From: RGIG5612 sp045627365
GTDB taxonomy: Bacteria; Bacillota; Clostridia; Lachnospirales; Lachnospiraceae
Direction: 5' to 3'
Assembly (NCBI GenBank): GCA_045627365.1
Contig: JAZQNN010000008.1
Coordinates: 23,809-87,808 of the forward strand
DNA: 64,000 bases
The notes under the pieces were generated by a model that worked only from the letters and a program-made list of their open reading frames with translations, was not told the DNA's origin and did not search any database. A program made the position numbers and the translations under genes. Position 1 is the first letter of the stretch; every line of letters starts with the position of its first letter. Positions 7,763-16,567 of this stretch are shown here, one piece after another.

Positions 7763-8488
7763 ATGAAAGATTTCAAAGTACTAAACAATAACGCATTAAA
7801 GCTTATAGCGCTTGTCGCAATGACATTTGACCACGTCGGAATGATGCTTTTCCCTGACGTTTTGTGGTTTCGCATTATCGGAAGGCTGGCCTTCCCGATT
7901 TTTGCTTATATGATTGCGGAAGGATGCTTTTACACCGGAAATCGTCTGAAGTATATTCTTCTTGTACTCGGAGTCGGTCTTTTCTGTCAGGCGGTATATA
8001 TCATTGCTGATTTCAGCTTCTATCTGAATACTTTGCTGACATTCACTTTATCGATTCTTACGATATATACTATTGACAAAGCATTCAAAAAGAAGTCTTT
8101 ATGGTGGGCCCTTTTGATCGCAATATTGCTGGCAGAAGTCTTTATCTGCAGAGTTTTGCCCGGACTTCTAGCTCCAAGCGGAATATTCTTTGATATCGAT
8201 TACAGCCTGGCGGGAATCCTGATGCCTGTACTTATTTACATTCCGAACTACTTTACCAATGTAAATGAAGAGGAGAAGAGGCTTTATAAATTAATCCTGA
8301 CCGCTTTAGGATGTGTTGCGACAACTCTCGGCAATTCGTGGTCCGTGCAGTGGTATTCGCTTCTTGCGATTATCCCGCTTGCGTTATATAATGGCCGCCG
8401 TGGTAAATTAAAGCTTAAATATTTATTCTACATTTATTATCCTGTACATTTCGGCGTCATAACACTTATTTCGATGCTGATCAAATAA
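7763..8488 (+). CDS. TraX family integral membrane protein
   Basis: This 241-residue protein has six to eight hydrophobic segments and the TraX family signature near the start: ALKLIALVAMTFDHVGMMLF followed by RIIGRLAFPIFAYMIAEGC. F-plasmid TraX N-acetylates pilin, but chromosomal clostridial homologues have no known substrate and are best seen as acyltransferase-like membrane proteins. It lacks its own clear ribosome site, and its ATG sits three bases after the dut stop, so it is likely translated by coupling. No conjugation genes are nearby. Confidence 0.8.
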   Translation: MKDFKVLNNNALKLIALVAMTFDHVGMMLFPDVLWFRIIGRLAFPIFAYMIAEGCFYTGNRLKYILLVLGVGLFCQAVYIIADFSFYLNTLLTFTLSILTIYTIDKAFKKKSLWWALLIAILLAEVFICRVLPGLLAPSGIFFDIDYSLAGILMPVLIYIPNYFTNVNEEEKRLYKLILTALGCVATTLGNSWSVQWYSLLAIIPLALYNGRRGKLKLKYLFYIYYPVHFGVITLISMLIK

Positions 8489-8518
8489 GAAACTAATCCA
8501 AGATAGGAGGAAATATAT

Positions 8519-9211
8519 ATGGTTTACACAGCACAGGTTGAACACATGTGCCCGGTCGCATCCGGCGCGAATCATGGACCTGCGCCTATTCCGCAGGAAG
8601 GCGAATGGACAAAAGTCAAAGAAGTCAGTGATGTAAATGGATTTACTCACGGCGTTGGCTGGTGCGCTCCTCAGCAGGGTGCATGCAAATTATCACTTAA
8701 CGTTAAAAACGGTATCATCCAGGAAGCTCTTGTTGAGACTTTGGGATGTTCCGGAATGACTCATTCGGCAGCTATGGCAGCTGAGATCCTTCCGGGCAAA
8801 ACGATTCTTGAAGCACTCAATACAGACCTTGTATGCGATGCTATCAATACTGCAATGCGCGAGCTTTTCCTGCAGATCGTTTACGGCCGCAGCCAGAGTG
8901 CATTCTCAGAAGACGGTCTTTCAATAGGTGCCGGACTTGAAGATCTCGGTAAGGGACTCCGCAGCCAGATCGGAACAATGTACGGTACTCTCGAGAAAGG
9001 ACCTCGTTACCTTGAAATGACTGAAGGTTATGTAACCGGTATCGCACTTGACGAGAACGATGAGATCATCGGTTACCAGTTTGTTAACCTTGGAAAGATG
9101 ACAGACTTTATCAAGAAGGGCGATGACGCTAACACCGCATGGGAAAAGGCTAAAGGCCAGTATGGCCGCGTAGCTGACGCAGTTAAGATCATTGACCCTA
9201 GAGTTGATTAA
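8519..9211 (+). CDS. NifU/IscU-like iron-sulfur cluster assembly scaffold protein
   Basis: The 230-residue protein has a NifU N-terminal type core: GWCAPQQGACKLSLNV, then VETLGCSGMTHSAAMAAE and a later segment rich in Gly. The Cys residues in WCAP, GAC and LGCSG are candidate Fe-S ligands. A further N-terminal Cys lies in EHMCPVAS. It is followed directly by a GGGtGRT-family gene, a pairing I recognise from Clostridia and other anaerobes. No isc or suf genes are visible here, so whether it serves general cluster assembly or one client is unknown. AGGAGG lies eight bases before the ATG. Confidence 0.8.
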   Translation: MVYTAQVEHMCPVASGANHGPAPIPQEGEWTKVKEVSDVNGFTHGVGWCAPQQGACKLSLNVKNGIIQEALVETLGCSGMTHSAAMAAEILPGKTILEALNTDLVCDAINTAMRELFLQIVYGRSQSAFSEDGLSIGAGLEDLGKGLRSQIGTMYGTLEKGPRYLEMTEGYVTGIALDENDEIIGYQFVNLGKMTDFIKKGDDANTAWEKAKGQYGRVADAVKIIDPRVD

Positions 9212-9225
9212 TGGAGGTAAGGATA

Positions 9226-10227
9226 ATGGCATTATTTGAATCATATGAAAGAAGGATCAATCAGATAGAAGCCGTTCTTGCCAAATATGGTATCGGCTCA
9301 ATCGAAGAAGCCCGCAAGATCACAGAAGACAAAGGGCTTGACGTATACGGAATAGTTAAAGGCATCCAGCCGATCTGTTTTGAAAACGCCTGCTGGGCAT
9401 ACATCGTAGGCGCAGCTATCGCGATCAAAAAGGGCGAGACAAGGGCTGCTGATATTGCTGCATCGATCGGCGAAGGTCTTCAGTCATTCTGCATTCCGGG
9501 CTCTGTTGCAGATCAGAGAAAGGTTGGCCTCGGACATGGCAATCTCGGTAAAATGCTTCTCGAGGAAGAGACAGAATGTTTCGCATTCCTTGCAGGACAT
9601 GAGTCGTTTGCGGCCGCAGAAGGCGCTATAGGAATCGCCGAGAAGGCTAACCGCGTTCGCCAGAAACCTCTCCGTGTTATCCTTAACGGACTTGGCAAAG
9701 ACGCAGCCAAAATTATTTCAAGGATCAACGGATTTACCTATGTTCAGACCGAGATGGATTACAAGACCGGCCAGGTAAAGGAAATCGGACGTACAGCATA
9801 TTCAACAGGACTTCGTGCCAAAGTTAACTGCTACGGTGCAAATGACGTTACAGAAGGCGTTGCAATAATGCATAAGGAAGGCGTTGACGTTTCTATTACC
9901 GGTAACTCAACCAATCCTACACGTTTCCAGCATCCGGTTGCGGGCACATACAAGAAAGAATGTATAGAGATCGGCAAGAAGTACTTCTCAGTTGCATCAG
10001 GCGGCGGCACAGGACGTACGCTTCATCCGGATAACATGGCTGCAGGCCCTGCTTCTTACGGCATGACAGATACAATGGGAAGAATGCACTCAGACGCTCA
10101 GTTTGCAGGCTCATCCTCAGTTCCGGCTCATGTTGAGATGATGGGACTTATCGGAATGGGCAACAATCCTATGGTTGGTGCTACAGTTGCTGTAGCTGTT
10201 GCAGTTGCCGAGGCTATGACAAAATAA
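9226..10227 (+). CDS. GGGtGRT family protein of unknown function
   Basis: The 333-residue protein carries the motif that names its family, ASGGGTGRTLHPDNMAAG (late in the protein), plus conserved QSFCIPGSVADQRKVGLGHG and SITGNSTNPTRFQHP. Its biochemical role is not known to me; the Gly-rich loop suggests nucleotide or phosphate binding. An earlier in-frame ATG at 9211 overlaps the stop of the scaffold gene, but that ATG is part of the GGAGG ribosome site (9213-9217) of the ATG at 9226, so I choose 9226. The tight link to the Fe-S scaffold suggests the two act together. Confidence 0.85.
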   Translation: MALFESYERRINQIEAVLAKYGIGSIEEARKITEDKGLDVYGIVKGIQPICFENACWAYIVGAAIAIKKGETRAADIAASIGEGLQSFCIPGSVADQRKVGLGHGNLGKMLLEEETECFAFLAGHESFAAAEGAIGIAEKANRVRQKPLRVILNGLGKDAAKIISRINGFTYVQTEMDYKTGQVKEIGRTAYSTGLRAKVNCYGANDVTEGVAIMHKEGVDVSITGNSTNPTRFQHPVAGTYKKECIEIGKKYFSVASGGGTGRTLHPDNMAAGPASYGMTDTMGRMHSDAQFAGSSSVPAHVEMMGLIGMGNNPMVGATVAVAVAVAEAMTK

Positions 10228-10248
10228 AACCACTAAAAGGGGATCGAT

Positions 10249-11622
10249 ATGAATAATTACGATGTAATCATTATCGGTGCAGGACCGGGAGGAATATTCT
10301 CGGCGTATGAACTGATCAAAATCAATCCCGAATTGAAGATAGCCGTTTTCGAATCGGGCTCTTCGCTTGATGAGCGCAAGTGCCCGATCGACGGTGATAA
10401 AATCAAGTCATGTATCGGCTGCAAGACCTGCGCCATTATGCATGGCTTTGGCGGAGCAGGCGCATTTTCCGACGGTAAGTACAACATTACTAACGATTTC
10501 GGCGGCAGTCTTCATGAATTTATCGGCAAAGACAAAGCGATCGAGCTTATGAAGTATGTCGATGAGATCAATATGGCGTGCGGCGGAGCTGGCTCCAAGC
10601 TTTATTCAACAACAAATACGCCTATCAAGAAGCTTTGCATGCAGAACCAGCTTCATCTGATGGACGCTTCCGTAAGGCATCTCGGAACTGACAAAAACTA
10701 CGTCGTTATGGGCAATATCTACGACCGGTTGAAAGACAAAGTCACTTTCTTCTTCCATACACCGGTCGTTACAGTAAAAGCAGAAAAAGGCTCAGGCTAT
10801 GAAATAGTCACTTCTGATGATTCATATCATGCAGACAAATGCATTATTTCCGTCGGCCGTTCAGGCAGCAAATGGATGGAAGGTCTGTGCAGTGATCTCA
10901 ATATCAAGACCCTTTCAAATCGTGTGGATATAGGAGCCAGGGTAGAGCTTCCGGCTGAGATCTTCTCACATCTTACGGATGAGCTGTACGAAAGCAAGAT
11001 CATTTACAGAACAGAGAAGTATGGCGATCTGGTAAGGACATTCTGCATGAACCCTTACGGTTCTGTCGTAAATGAGAACACAAACGGCATCGTTACGGTC
11101 AACGGTCACAGTTTTGAGGATCCTAAGCTTCACACTGCCAATACTAATTTCGCACTTCTTGTTTCTAAGCATTTTACTGAGCCTTTTAACGATTCAACAG
11201 CCTACGCTGAAAATATTGCAAAGCTTTCCAACATGCTCGGAGGCGGCGTGATCGTGCAGAGATTCGGCGACCTCATTGACGGTCACAGAAGCACTCAGAA
11301 GAGGATCGATGAATGCTTTACGCGGCCTACACTGAATGCGACACCAGGTGATCTTTCGCTTGTTATGCCAAAACGTATACTCGACGGAATAATCGAGATG
11401 ATTTATGCGCTCGATAAGATCGCTCCCGGAACAGCCGGCATGGATACACTTCTTTACGGCGTTGAAGTTAAGTTTTATAACGTTCAGGTCGATCTTAACG
11501 ATAACCTTGAATCGAAGGAATATCCGGGGTTGTATATCATCGGCGACGGCAGCGGCGTGACTCATTCACTTTCACATGCGTCGGCGAGCGGTGTATTTGT
11601 CGCAAGAGACATACTTGGCTAA
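10249..11622 (+). CDS. FAD-dependent oxidoreductase, COG2509-like
   Basis: The 457-residue flavoprotein starts with a Rossmann dinucleotide fold (IIIGAGPGGIFSAYELI, residues 8-24) and ends with a second FAD contact (GLYIIGDGSGVTHSL). A Cys-rich insert CPIDGDKIKSCIGCKTC with HGFGGAGAFSDGKYN lies near residues 45-77, typical of uncharacterised COG2509 dehydrogenases; the four Cys could hold a metal or cluster. It follows the GGGtGRT gene by 21 bases on the same strand and shares its terminator, so it likely belongs to the same transcript. Substrate unknown. Confidence 0.8.
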   Translation: MNNYDVIIIGAGPGGIFSAYELIKINPELKIAVFESGSSLDERKCPIDGDKIKSCIGCKTCAIMHGFGGAGAFSDGKYNITNDFGGSLHEFIGKDKAIELMKYVDEINMACGGAGSKLYSTTNTPIKKLCMQNQLHLMDASVRHLGTDKNYVVMGNIYDRLKDKVTFFFHTPVVTVKAEKGSGYEIVTSDDSYHADKCIISVGRSGSKWMEGLCSDLNIKTLSNRVDIGARVELPAEIFSHLTDELYESKIIYRTEKYGDLVRTFCMNPYGSVVNENTNGIVTVNGHSFEDPKLHTANTNFALLVSKHFTEPFNDSTAYAENIAKLSNMLGGGVIVQRFGDLIDGHRSTQKRIDECFTRPTLNATPGDLSLVMPKRILDGIIEMIYALDKIAPGTAGMDTLLYGVEVKFYNVQVDLNDNLESKEYPGLYIIGDGSGVTHSLSHASASGVFVARDILG

Positions 11623-11641
11623 ACTGATCATTAGTTTCTTT

Positions 11642-11670
11642 AAAGCCTCCCGTAAAACGGAGGCTTTTCT
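11642..11670 (+). terminator. Terminator after the FAD oxidoreductase gene
   Basis: Nine-base stem AAAGCCTCC/GGAGGCTTT with a short TTCT tail. Confidence 0.8.
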
Positions 11671-11687
11671 ATATCTTGTGACCGAAC

Positions 11688-11757
11688 AATCAATATATTG
11701 TGGTCTGGAAACACTATATTGTGTAATCTGTTGAAAATAATCCACAATATATTGAGA
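11688..11757 (+). promoter_or_regulatory. Pair of NrdR-box-like palindromes upstream of xpt
   Basis: CAATATATTG occurs at 11691-11700 and 11745-11754; it matches the core CwAtATaTwG of the NrdR box. The longer CAATATATTGTGG and CCACAATATATTG form a perfect 13-base inverted repeat. Between them lies a near-palindrome ACACTATATTGTGT (11711-11724), two bases shorter than an NrdR box. Centre spacing of the full boxes is 54 bases. The rest of 11672-11878 holds no gene I can support. Confidence 0.45.
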
Positions 11758-11878
11758 AAATTATGCCATTTGTATGTAGATTTTATTGTTACCTTGTGAT
11801 AATATTTTGAAGTGATTTTTGTTATATCGGCGCGTATTTTAGTTATTAAGACATTATTGTTCGTAACGGAGTAACGAT

Positions 11879-12457
11879 ATGAAAGCACTTGAAGACAAGA
11901 TCAAAGCCGAGGGTAAGGTTTACCCGGGTAAAGTCCTTAAGGTCGGCAGATTCCTCAATCACCAGATTGATGTGCCATTTATGGCCAAACTCGGTGAAGA
12001 ATTTTACAACCGATACAAGGACGATAACATTACTAAAATCTTAACAGTTGAAGCATCCGGCATAGGAATTGCTTGTTTGACGGCACAGTTTTTTAACGTG
12101 CCTGTTTTATTTGCCAAGAAAAGCAAAAGCAAGAATATCGGAGATGACTGCTTCGTTGTTCAGGTCACCAGCTATACCAAGGGCATCGTCAGCGATGTAA
12201 TGATTGAAAAAGAACTGCTTGGACCTGAGGACCGCGTTCTTATCATCGACGACTTTCTGGCCAATGGATGTGCTCTTGAAGGACTTCTCAGTCTGTGCAA
12301 GCTGGCCGGAGCTACTGTGGCAGGAGCGGGCATCGTTATAGAGAAGGCTTTTCAGGACGGCGGCGCAAGGATCCGCGCGATGGGCGTTCGCGTTGAATCA
12401 CTTTGCAGAGTCAAAGGCATGAGTCTCGATGGCGGGGTTGAGTTTTACGAGGACTGA
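11879..12457 (+). CDS. xpt: Xanthine phosphoribosyltransferase
   Basis: Xpt converts xanthine and PRPP to XMP in purine salvage. The 192-residue product begins with KALEDKIKAEGKVYPGKVLK and carries the PRPP loop VLIIDDFLANGCALEGL, both typical. VEASGIGIA is the conserved early loop. A CGGAG site lies eight bases before the ATG. It sits upstream of a BMP-type nucleoside ABC transporter, so uptake and salvage of purines are grouped. I searched for the guanine/xanthine riboswitch often found before xpt and did not find its conserved loops; palindromic boxes occupy the region instead. Confidence 0.93.
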   Translation: MKALEDKIKAEGKVYPGKVLKVGRFLNHQIDVPFMAKLGEEFYNRYKDDNITKILTVEASGIGIACLTAQFFNVPVLFAKKSKSKNIGDDCFVVQVTSYTKGIVSDVMIEKELLGPEDRVLIIDDFLANGCALEGLLSLCKLAGATVAGAGIVIEKAFQDGGARIRAMGVRVESLCRVKGMSLDGGVEFYED

Positions 12458-12526
12458 TATGTTCATAACCGGTTTACCGGAATGAAATAGATTATAATTT
12501 GTGAGGAAATCACATAGGAGGAGAAA

Positions 12527-13798
12527 ATGAAAAAGATTGTTGCACTTCTTTTAGTTGCAGTTCTTGCAATCGGTATGCTTGCAGGCTGCGGCGGCTCCAA
12601 GGGTGGAGATGAAAAGGGCGGAAAGACTCTTAAAGTCGGCGCTATCCTTGTTGGTGATGAGACAGAAGGTTATTCACTGGCTCATATGGACGGTATGGAG
12701 AAGGCTATTGAAGAACTTAAGGCTGAAGGTATCAACGTTGAGCTTTCTTACAAGAAGAAAGTTCCTGAGTCTGATGAAGTCGGAACAAACGCTAAGGACC
12801 TTATCGCTGATGGCTGCACAGTTATCATAACCAACTCATACGGACATCAGTTCTATCTTGATGATGTTATCGCTGAGAATCCTGAAGTTCAGTTCACAGC
12901 TATGACAGGTGACCTTGCTGCTACCACAACTTTCAAGAACTACTCAAACGCTTTCACAAAGGTTTTTGAGAGCCGTTTCGCATCAGGTGTTGTTGCCGGT
13001 CTTAAGATCCAGGAACTCATCGACGCAGGCAAGCTTTCACCGGAAGTTCTTCCTTCAGCTTATGATGCTGACGGCAAGATTAAGATCGGTTACATCGGAG
13101 CTTTCGCTTATGCAGAAGTTGTTTCCGGTTACACCGCTTTCTTCCTTGGAATCAAGAGCGTTGTTGGCGATACTGTTGCTATGACAGTTAAGTACACCAA
13201 CTCATGGTTCTCAGAGGAAAGAGAAGCAGCTGTTGGCGAATATCTATGCGATCAGGGCTGTGTTATTATCGGACAGCATGCTGACTCAACAGGTGGCCCT
13301 GCAGCTATCCAGGCTCGTCACAACCAGAATCCTGACCTTGTATGCTTCTCAGTTGGTTACAATGTATCAATGCTTGATGCAGCTCCTGATGTAGCTCTTA
13401 CATCAGCTTCTAACAACTGGAACATATACTACAAGCTTCTGTTCAAGAACGCTGCAAACGGTGAGGCTATTCCTCAGAACTGGTCAGCAGGTTATGCTGA
13501 TGATGCAGTTTGCATCACAGAACTTGGCAAAGCAGCTCCGGAAGGCGCAGCAGCTAAGGTTGATGAAGTTGTAGCTAAGATCAAAGACGGTTCTCTTAAG
13601 GTATTCGATTGCTCTACCTTCACAGTAGGCGGCGCTAACATTACTTCTTATGATCAGTCATACGGCTTCGAAGGCAACGAGTGCATCAAGTCAGAGAATG
13701 GCGTTTCGTTCTTCGATGAGTCTTCACTTCGTTCAGCTCCATACTTCGATCTTCGTATCGATGGTATCACAGAGATCGCATCTGATTACACTGATTGA
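12527..13798 (+). CDS. BMP family nucleoside-binding lipoprotein of an ABC transporter
   Basis: The 423-residue protein has a lipoprotein signal peptide (MKKIVALLLVAVLAIGMLAG then Cys21, lipobox LAGC) and a Gly/Lys-rich linker, then a type I periplasmic-binding fold of the basic membrane protein (Bmp/PnrA) class, known to bind purine nucleosides. It should sit on the outer face of the membrane and deliver nucleosides to the permeases encoded downstream. A TATAAT at 12493-12498 may be part of its promoter, though no good -35 is present. AGGAGGAG lies seven bases before the ATG. Codon use (many GCT/GTT) suggests high expression. Confidence 0.88.
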   Translation: MKKIVALLLVAVLAIGMLAGCGGSKGGDEKGGKTLKVGAILVGDETEGYSLAHMDGMEKAIEELKAEGINVELSYKKKVPESDEVGTNAKDLIADGCTVIITNSYGHQFYLDDVIAENPEVQFTAMTGDLAATTTFKNYSNAFTKVFESRFASGVVAGLKIQELIDAGKLSPEVLPSAYDADGKIKIGYIGAFAYAEVVSGYTAFFLGIKSVVGDTVAMTVKYTNSWFSEEREAAVGEYLCDQGCVIIGQHADSTGGPAAIQARHNQNPDLVCFSVGYNVSMLDAAPDVALTSASNNWNIYYKLLFKNAANGEAIPQNWSAGYADDAVCITELGKAAPEGAAAKVDEVVAKIKDGSLKVFDCSTFTVGGANITSYDQSYGFEGNECIKSENGVSFFDESSLRSAPYFDLRIDGITEIASDYTD

Positions 13799-13817
13799 TA
13801 TTTCTCACAGCTAATTT

Positions 13818-13845
13818 AAGAGGGAGGGCTTTTGTCCTCCCTCTT
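13818..13845 (+). other. Hairpin between lipoprotein gene and transporter ATPase gene
   Basis: Perfect ten-base stem AAGAGGGAGG/CCTCCCTCTT with loop GCTTTTGT and no U-tract after it. Such hairpins after binding-protein genes commonly protect the upstream message and lower downstream expression. Confidence 0.6.
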
Positions 13846-13884
13846 ACTGGTTAGGGAATAAAAACGGAAAGGATATAATACATC

Positions 13885-15444
13885 ATGAGTGATGCATTAG
13901 TAGAAGAAAGCGCTCGTAAGATCGCGCTTGAAATGAAAGGAATAACAAAATCCTTTGGTAGCCTTGTTGCCAATAAAGATGTCGATCTCACCGTATATTC
14001 GGGTGAGATTTTGGCGTTACTGGGCGAAAACGGAAGCGGCAAGACCACTTTGATGAATATGCTTTCCGGTATATATTTCCCTGATGCCGGCGAAATATTC
14101 GTTGACGGCCAAAAGGTCGAGATAAAGTCCCCTAAAGACGCATATGAGCTGAAAATCGGCATGATCCATCAGCATTTTAAGCTCATCGACGTTTTTACCG
14201 CCACCGAAAATGTCGCATTAGGAATTGACAACGGTTCCAGGTTCAATCTTAAGGAAACTGCCAAGGCTGTTAAGGAGATCGCTGACAGATACGGATTCCA
14301 GTTTAATCCGGATCAGAAGGTCTATGATATGAGCGTTTCCCAGAAACAGACGCTCGAGATCATCAAACAGCTCTACAGAGGAGCTAATATTCTTATTCTC
14401 GATGAGCCGACAGCAGTTCTTACGCCTCAGGAAACTGACAGACTTTTTGCTGTTATCCGCAATATGAAGGCTGACGGCAAGTCGATCATTATCATCACAC
14501 ACAAGCTGCAGGAAGTTTTGTCTGTTTCAGACAGAGTATCTATCCTGAGAAAAGGCCAGTACATCGGAACAGTTGATACAAAGGATGCCAATGAACTTTC
14601 ACTTACCGAGATGATGGTCGGCAAGAAGGTCGAGCTCAATATCAGACGTCCAGACAGGATCAACCGCAGGGAGAGGATCCGCGTTGAGCATCTTTCCTGC
14701 AAGAATTCCGAAGGCTTATATGCTCTTAAAGACATCAATTTCACCGCATTTGGCGGAGAAATCTTGGGTATCGCAGGAATTTCCGGCTGCGGCCAGAAAG
14801 AGCTTTTAGAGGCTATTGCAGGCCTTCAGAAATGCGAAGACGATTCGTCTATCGTTTATATCAATGATGATGGTACTGAATCTCAGCTTATAGGGCTTGA
14901 TCCGAGAAAGATACGCGATAAGGGCGTTTCACTGAGCTTTGTTCCTGAGGATCGTCTGGGCATGGGACTTGTAGGTTCCATGGGAATGACTGAGAATATG
15001 CTTCTTAGAAATTATTCCGAGGGCAATTCTATATTCACAACTTCCAACCGCAAAGCGTCTAAGAAGCTTGCCGAAGACATTATTCAGGAACTTGATGTTA
15101 TGACGCCGAGTGTATCTACACCTGTAAGGAGACTTTCCGGCGGCAACGTCCAGAAGGTTCTGGTCGGACGTGAGATCGCATCATCACCTTCTGTCCTTAT
15201 GACAGCTTATGCGGTACGTGGTCTCGATATCAATACATCATATACCATTTACGATCTTCTCAATCAGCAGAAAGAGCAGGGCGTTGCAGTCATCTTTGTA
15301 GGCGAGGATCTGGACGTTTTGCTGGCTCTTTCAGACCGTATCCTTGTTCTTTGCGGAGGCGAGGTCAGCGATATAGTTGACGGACGTTCTGTAACCAAGG
15401 AAGAAGTCGGAATGTTAATGACAAATAAGGCACAGGAGGAATGA
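13885..15444 (+). CDS. Nucleoside ABC transporter ATP-binding protein (two NBDs)
   Basis: The 519-residue protein has two ABC domains in tandem, like NupO/YufO and sugar importers. The first is intact: Walker A GENGSGKTT (about residue 48), signature MSVSQKQ, Walker B ILILDEPTAVLTP. The second is degenerate: the Walker A position reads GISGCGQKE, the signature LSGGNVQK is kept, and Walker B reads VLMTAYAVRGLD in place of the usual Gln-Pro-Thr sequence. Only the first site would hydrolyse ATP well. It lies between lipoprotein and permease genes and should power purine nucleoside import. Confidence 0.9.
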   Translation: MSDALVEESARKIALEMKGITKSFGSLVANKDVDLTVYSGEILALLGENGSGKTTLMNMLSGIYFPDAGEIFVDGQKVEIKSPKDAYELKIGMIHQHFKLIDVFTATENVALGIDNGSRFNLKETAKAVKEIADRYGFQFNPDQKVYDMSVSQKQTLEIIKQLYRGANILILDEPTAVLTPQETDRLFAVIRNMKADGKSIIIITHKLQEVLSVSDRVSILRKGQYIGTVDTKDANELSLTEMMVGKKVELNIRRPDRINRRERIRVEHLSCKNSEGLYALKDINFTAFGGEILGIAGISGCGQKELLEAIAGLQKCEDDSSIVYINDDGTESQLIGLDPRKIRDKGVSLSFVPEDRLGMGLVGSMGMTENMLLRNYSEGNSIFTTSNRKASKKLAEDIIQELDVMTPSVSTPVRRLSGGNVQKVLVGREIASSPSVLMTAYAVRGLDINTSYTIYDLLNQQKEQGVAVIFVGEDLDVLLALSDRILVLCGGEVSDIVDGRSVTKEEVGMLMTNKAQEE

Positions 15445-15448
15445 TCCG

Positions 15449-16567
15449 ATGAAAATAGGAAATATCCACATTGCCAAGAATAATTCAATGCCTGCCTGGA
15501 AGGGCTGGGTCATCAGAGGCATCGCTCTTATCGCTGCTTTGCTTTTCTGCGGACTGTTCATCTATTTAGTCGGCGGCCTTTCACTTGGAAAAGCATTTTA
15601 CGCGATGTTTAAGGGCACTTTCGGCGACTTTGCAAATGCGTCCTCAGTTCGTATCAAATGTTGGGATACCGGCATTTATGCGGCAAAACTTCTTTGCATA
15701 GCTGTTGCTCTGGCACCCGCATTCAAGATGAAGTTCTGGAATATCGGAGCAGAGGGACAGGTCGTTATAGGCGGTATGGCTACAGCACTTATTATGCGTC
15801 AGCTGGCCGGCAAAATGCCTGAGGGGCTTCTTATCGCTTTCATGCTTATATTTGCTGTAGTCATGGGCGCTATCTGGGGTCTTATTCCTGCTTTGTGCAA
15901 AGCAAAATGGGGCACAAACGAGACATTGTTCACCCTGATGATGAACTACATAGCTATCAAGATCATGGATTATTTCTATAATTCATGGCGCGGAACAGCT
16001 TCATCGCTTGACGTCATCAACAGAGAATCCAAGATCGGTTATCTTCCTAGCGTATTCGGAAGCGGAACTGCGATAAATATCATGGTATTCCTTCTCCTGG
16101 CTGTTCTCATGTTCTTCTACCTAAAGAAGACCAAGCAGGGCTACGAGATTTCCGTTGTCGGTGATTCACCTAACACAGCCCGTTATGCCGGAATCAACGT
16201 TAAGAAAGTCATTATCCGTACCATGCTTATCTCAGGTGCCATCTGCGGACTTTGCGGCGGACTTACCGTATGCGGACAGTCACATAGTATCGTACTGAGT
16301 ACAAACGGAACAACGCTTGCAGGCGGCTACGGATTTACAGCCATCATCGTTTGCTGGCTGGCCAAATTCAACACTCTTGCAATGATCCCGATCGCACTGC
16401 TTATTATGTTCCTTGAAAAGGGAACAGCTCAGCTCGGCAATACATACGCTGCATTCTCAACAGGTGCTGGCGATGTTATGATCGGTCTTGTTCTTTTCTT
16501 CATTATTGCTAGTGAATTCTTCATCAACTACAAAGTCGTGATAAATCGCGACAAGGAGGTGGCATGA
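15449..16567 (+). CDS. Nucleoside ABC transporter permease, first subunit
   Basis: The 372-residue integral membrane protein has about nine hydrophobic segments and the family loop MKFWNIGAEGQVVIGGM followed by GTNETLFTLMMNYIA and the cytoplasmic SVVGDSPNTARYAGIN, which contacts the ATPase. It belongs to the BPD_transp_2 family, as in NupP/YufP. It begins four bases after the ATPase stop and its end overlaps the start of the second permease (ATGA), so the two subunits are probably made in equal amounts. Confidence 0.9.
   Translation: MKIGNIHIAKNNSMPAWKGWVIRGIALIAALLFCGLFIYLVGGLSLGKAFYAMFKGTFGDFANASSVRIKCWDTGIYAAKLLCIAVALAPAFKMKFWNIGAEGQVVIGGMATALIMRQLAGKMPEGLLIAFMLIFAVVMGAIWGLIPALCKAKWGTNETLFTLMMNYIAIKIMDYFYNSWRGTASSLDVINRESKIGYLPSVFGSGTAINIMVFLLLAVLMFFYLKKTKQGYEISVVGDSPNTARYAGINVKKVIIRTMLISGAICGLCGGLTVCGQSHSIVLSTNGTTLAGGYGFTAIIVCWLAKFNTLAMIPIALLIMFLEKGTAQLGNTYAAFSTGAGDVMIGLVLFFIIASEFFINYKVVINRDKEVA

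Noticed and set aside
7763..8488. TraX homologue as a sign of a conjugative element
   Set aside because: No other transfer genes, relaxase or att sites are nearby; chromosomal TraX-family proteins are common in Firmicutes.
9211..9225. Earlier start for the GGGtGRT gene at ATG 9211
   Set aside because: This ATG forms part of the ribosome site GGAGG used by ATG 9226 and has no site of its own.
8423..9244. Minus-strand ORFs opposite the Fe-S scaffold gene
   Set aside because: Shadows of a real gene pair with conserved motifs on the plus strand.
11672..11878. Purine riboswitch upstream of xpt
   Set aside because: The conserved loops and P1 sequence of the purine aptamer are not present; the region is AT-rich with palindromes.
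11640..11888. 82-residue minus-strand ORF covering the xpt upstream region
   Set aside because: It overlaps the terminator, palindromes and xpt ribosome site, and its composition is that of translated AT-rich spacer.
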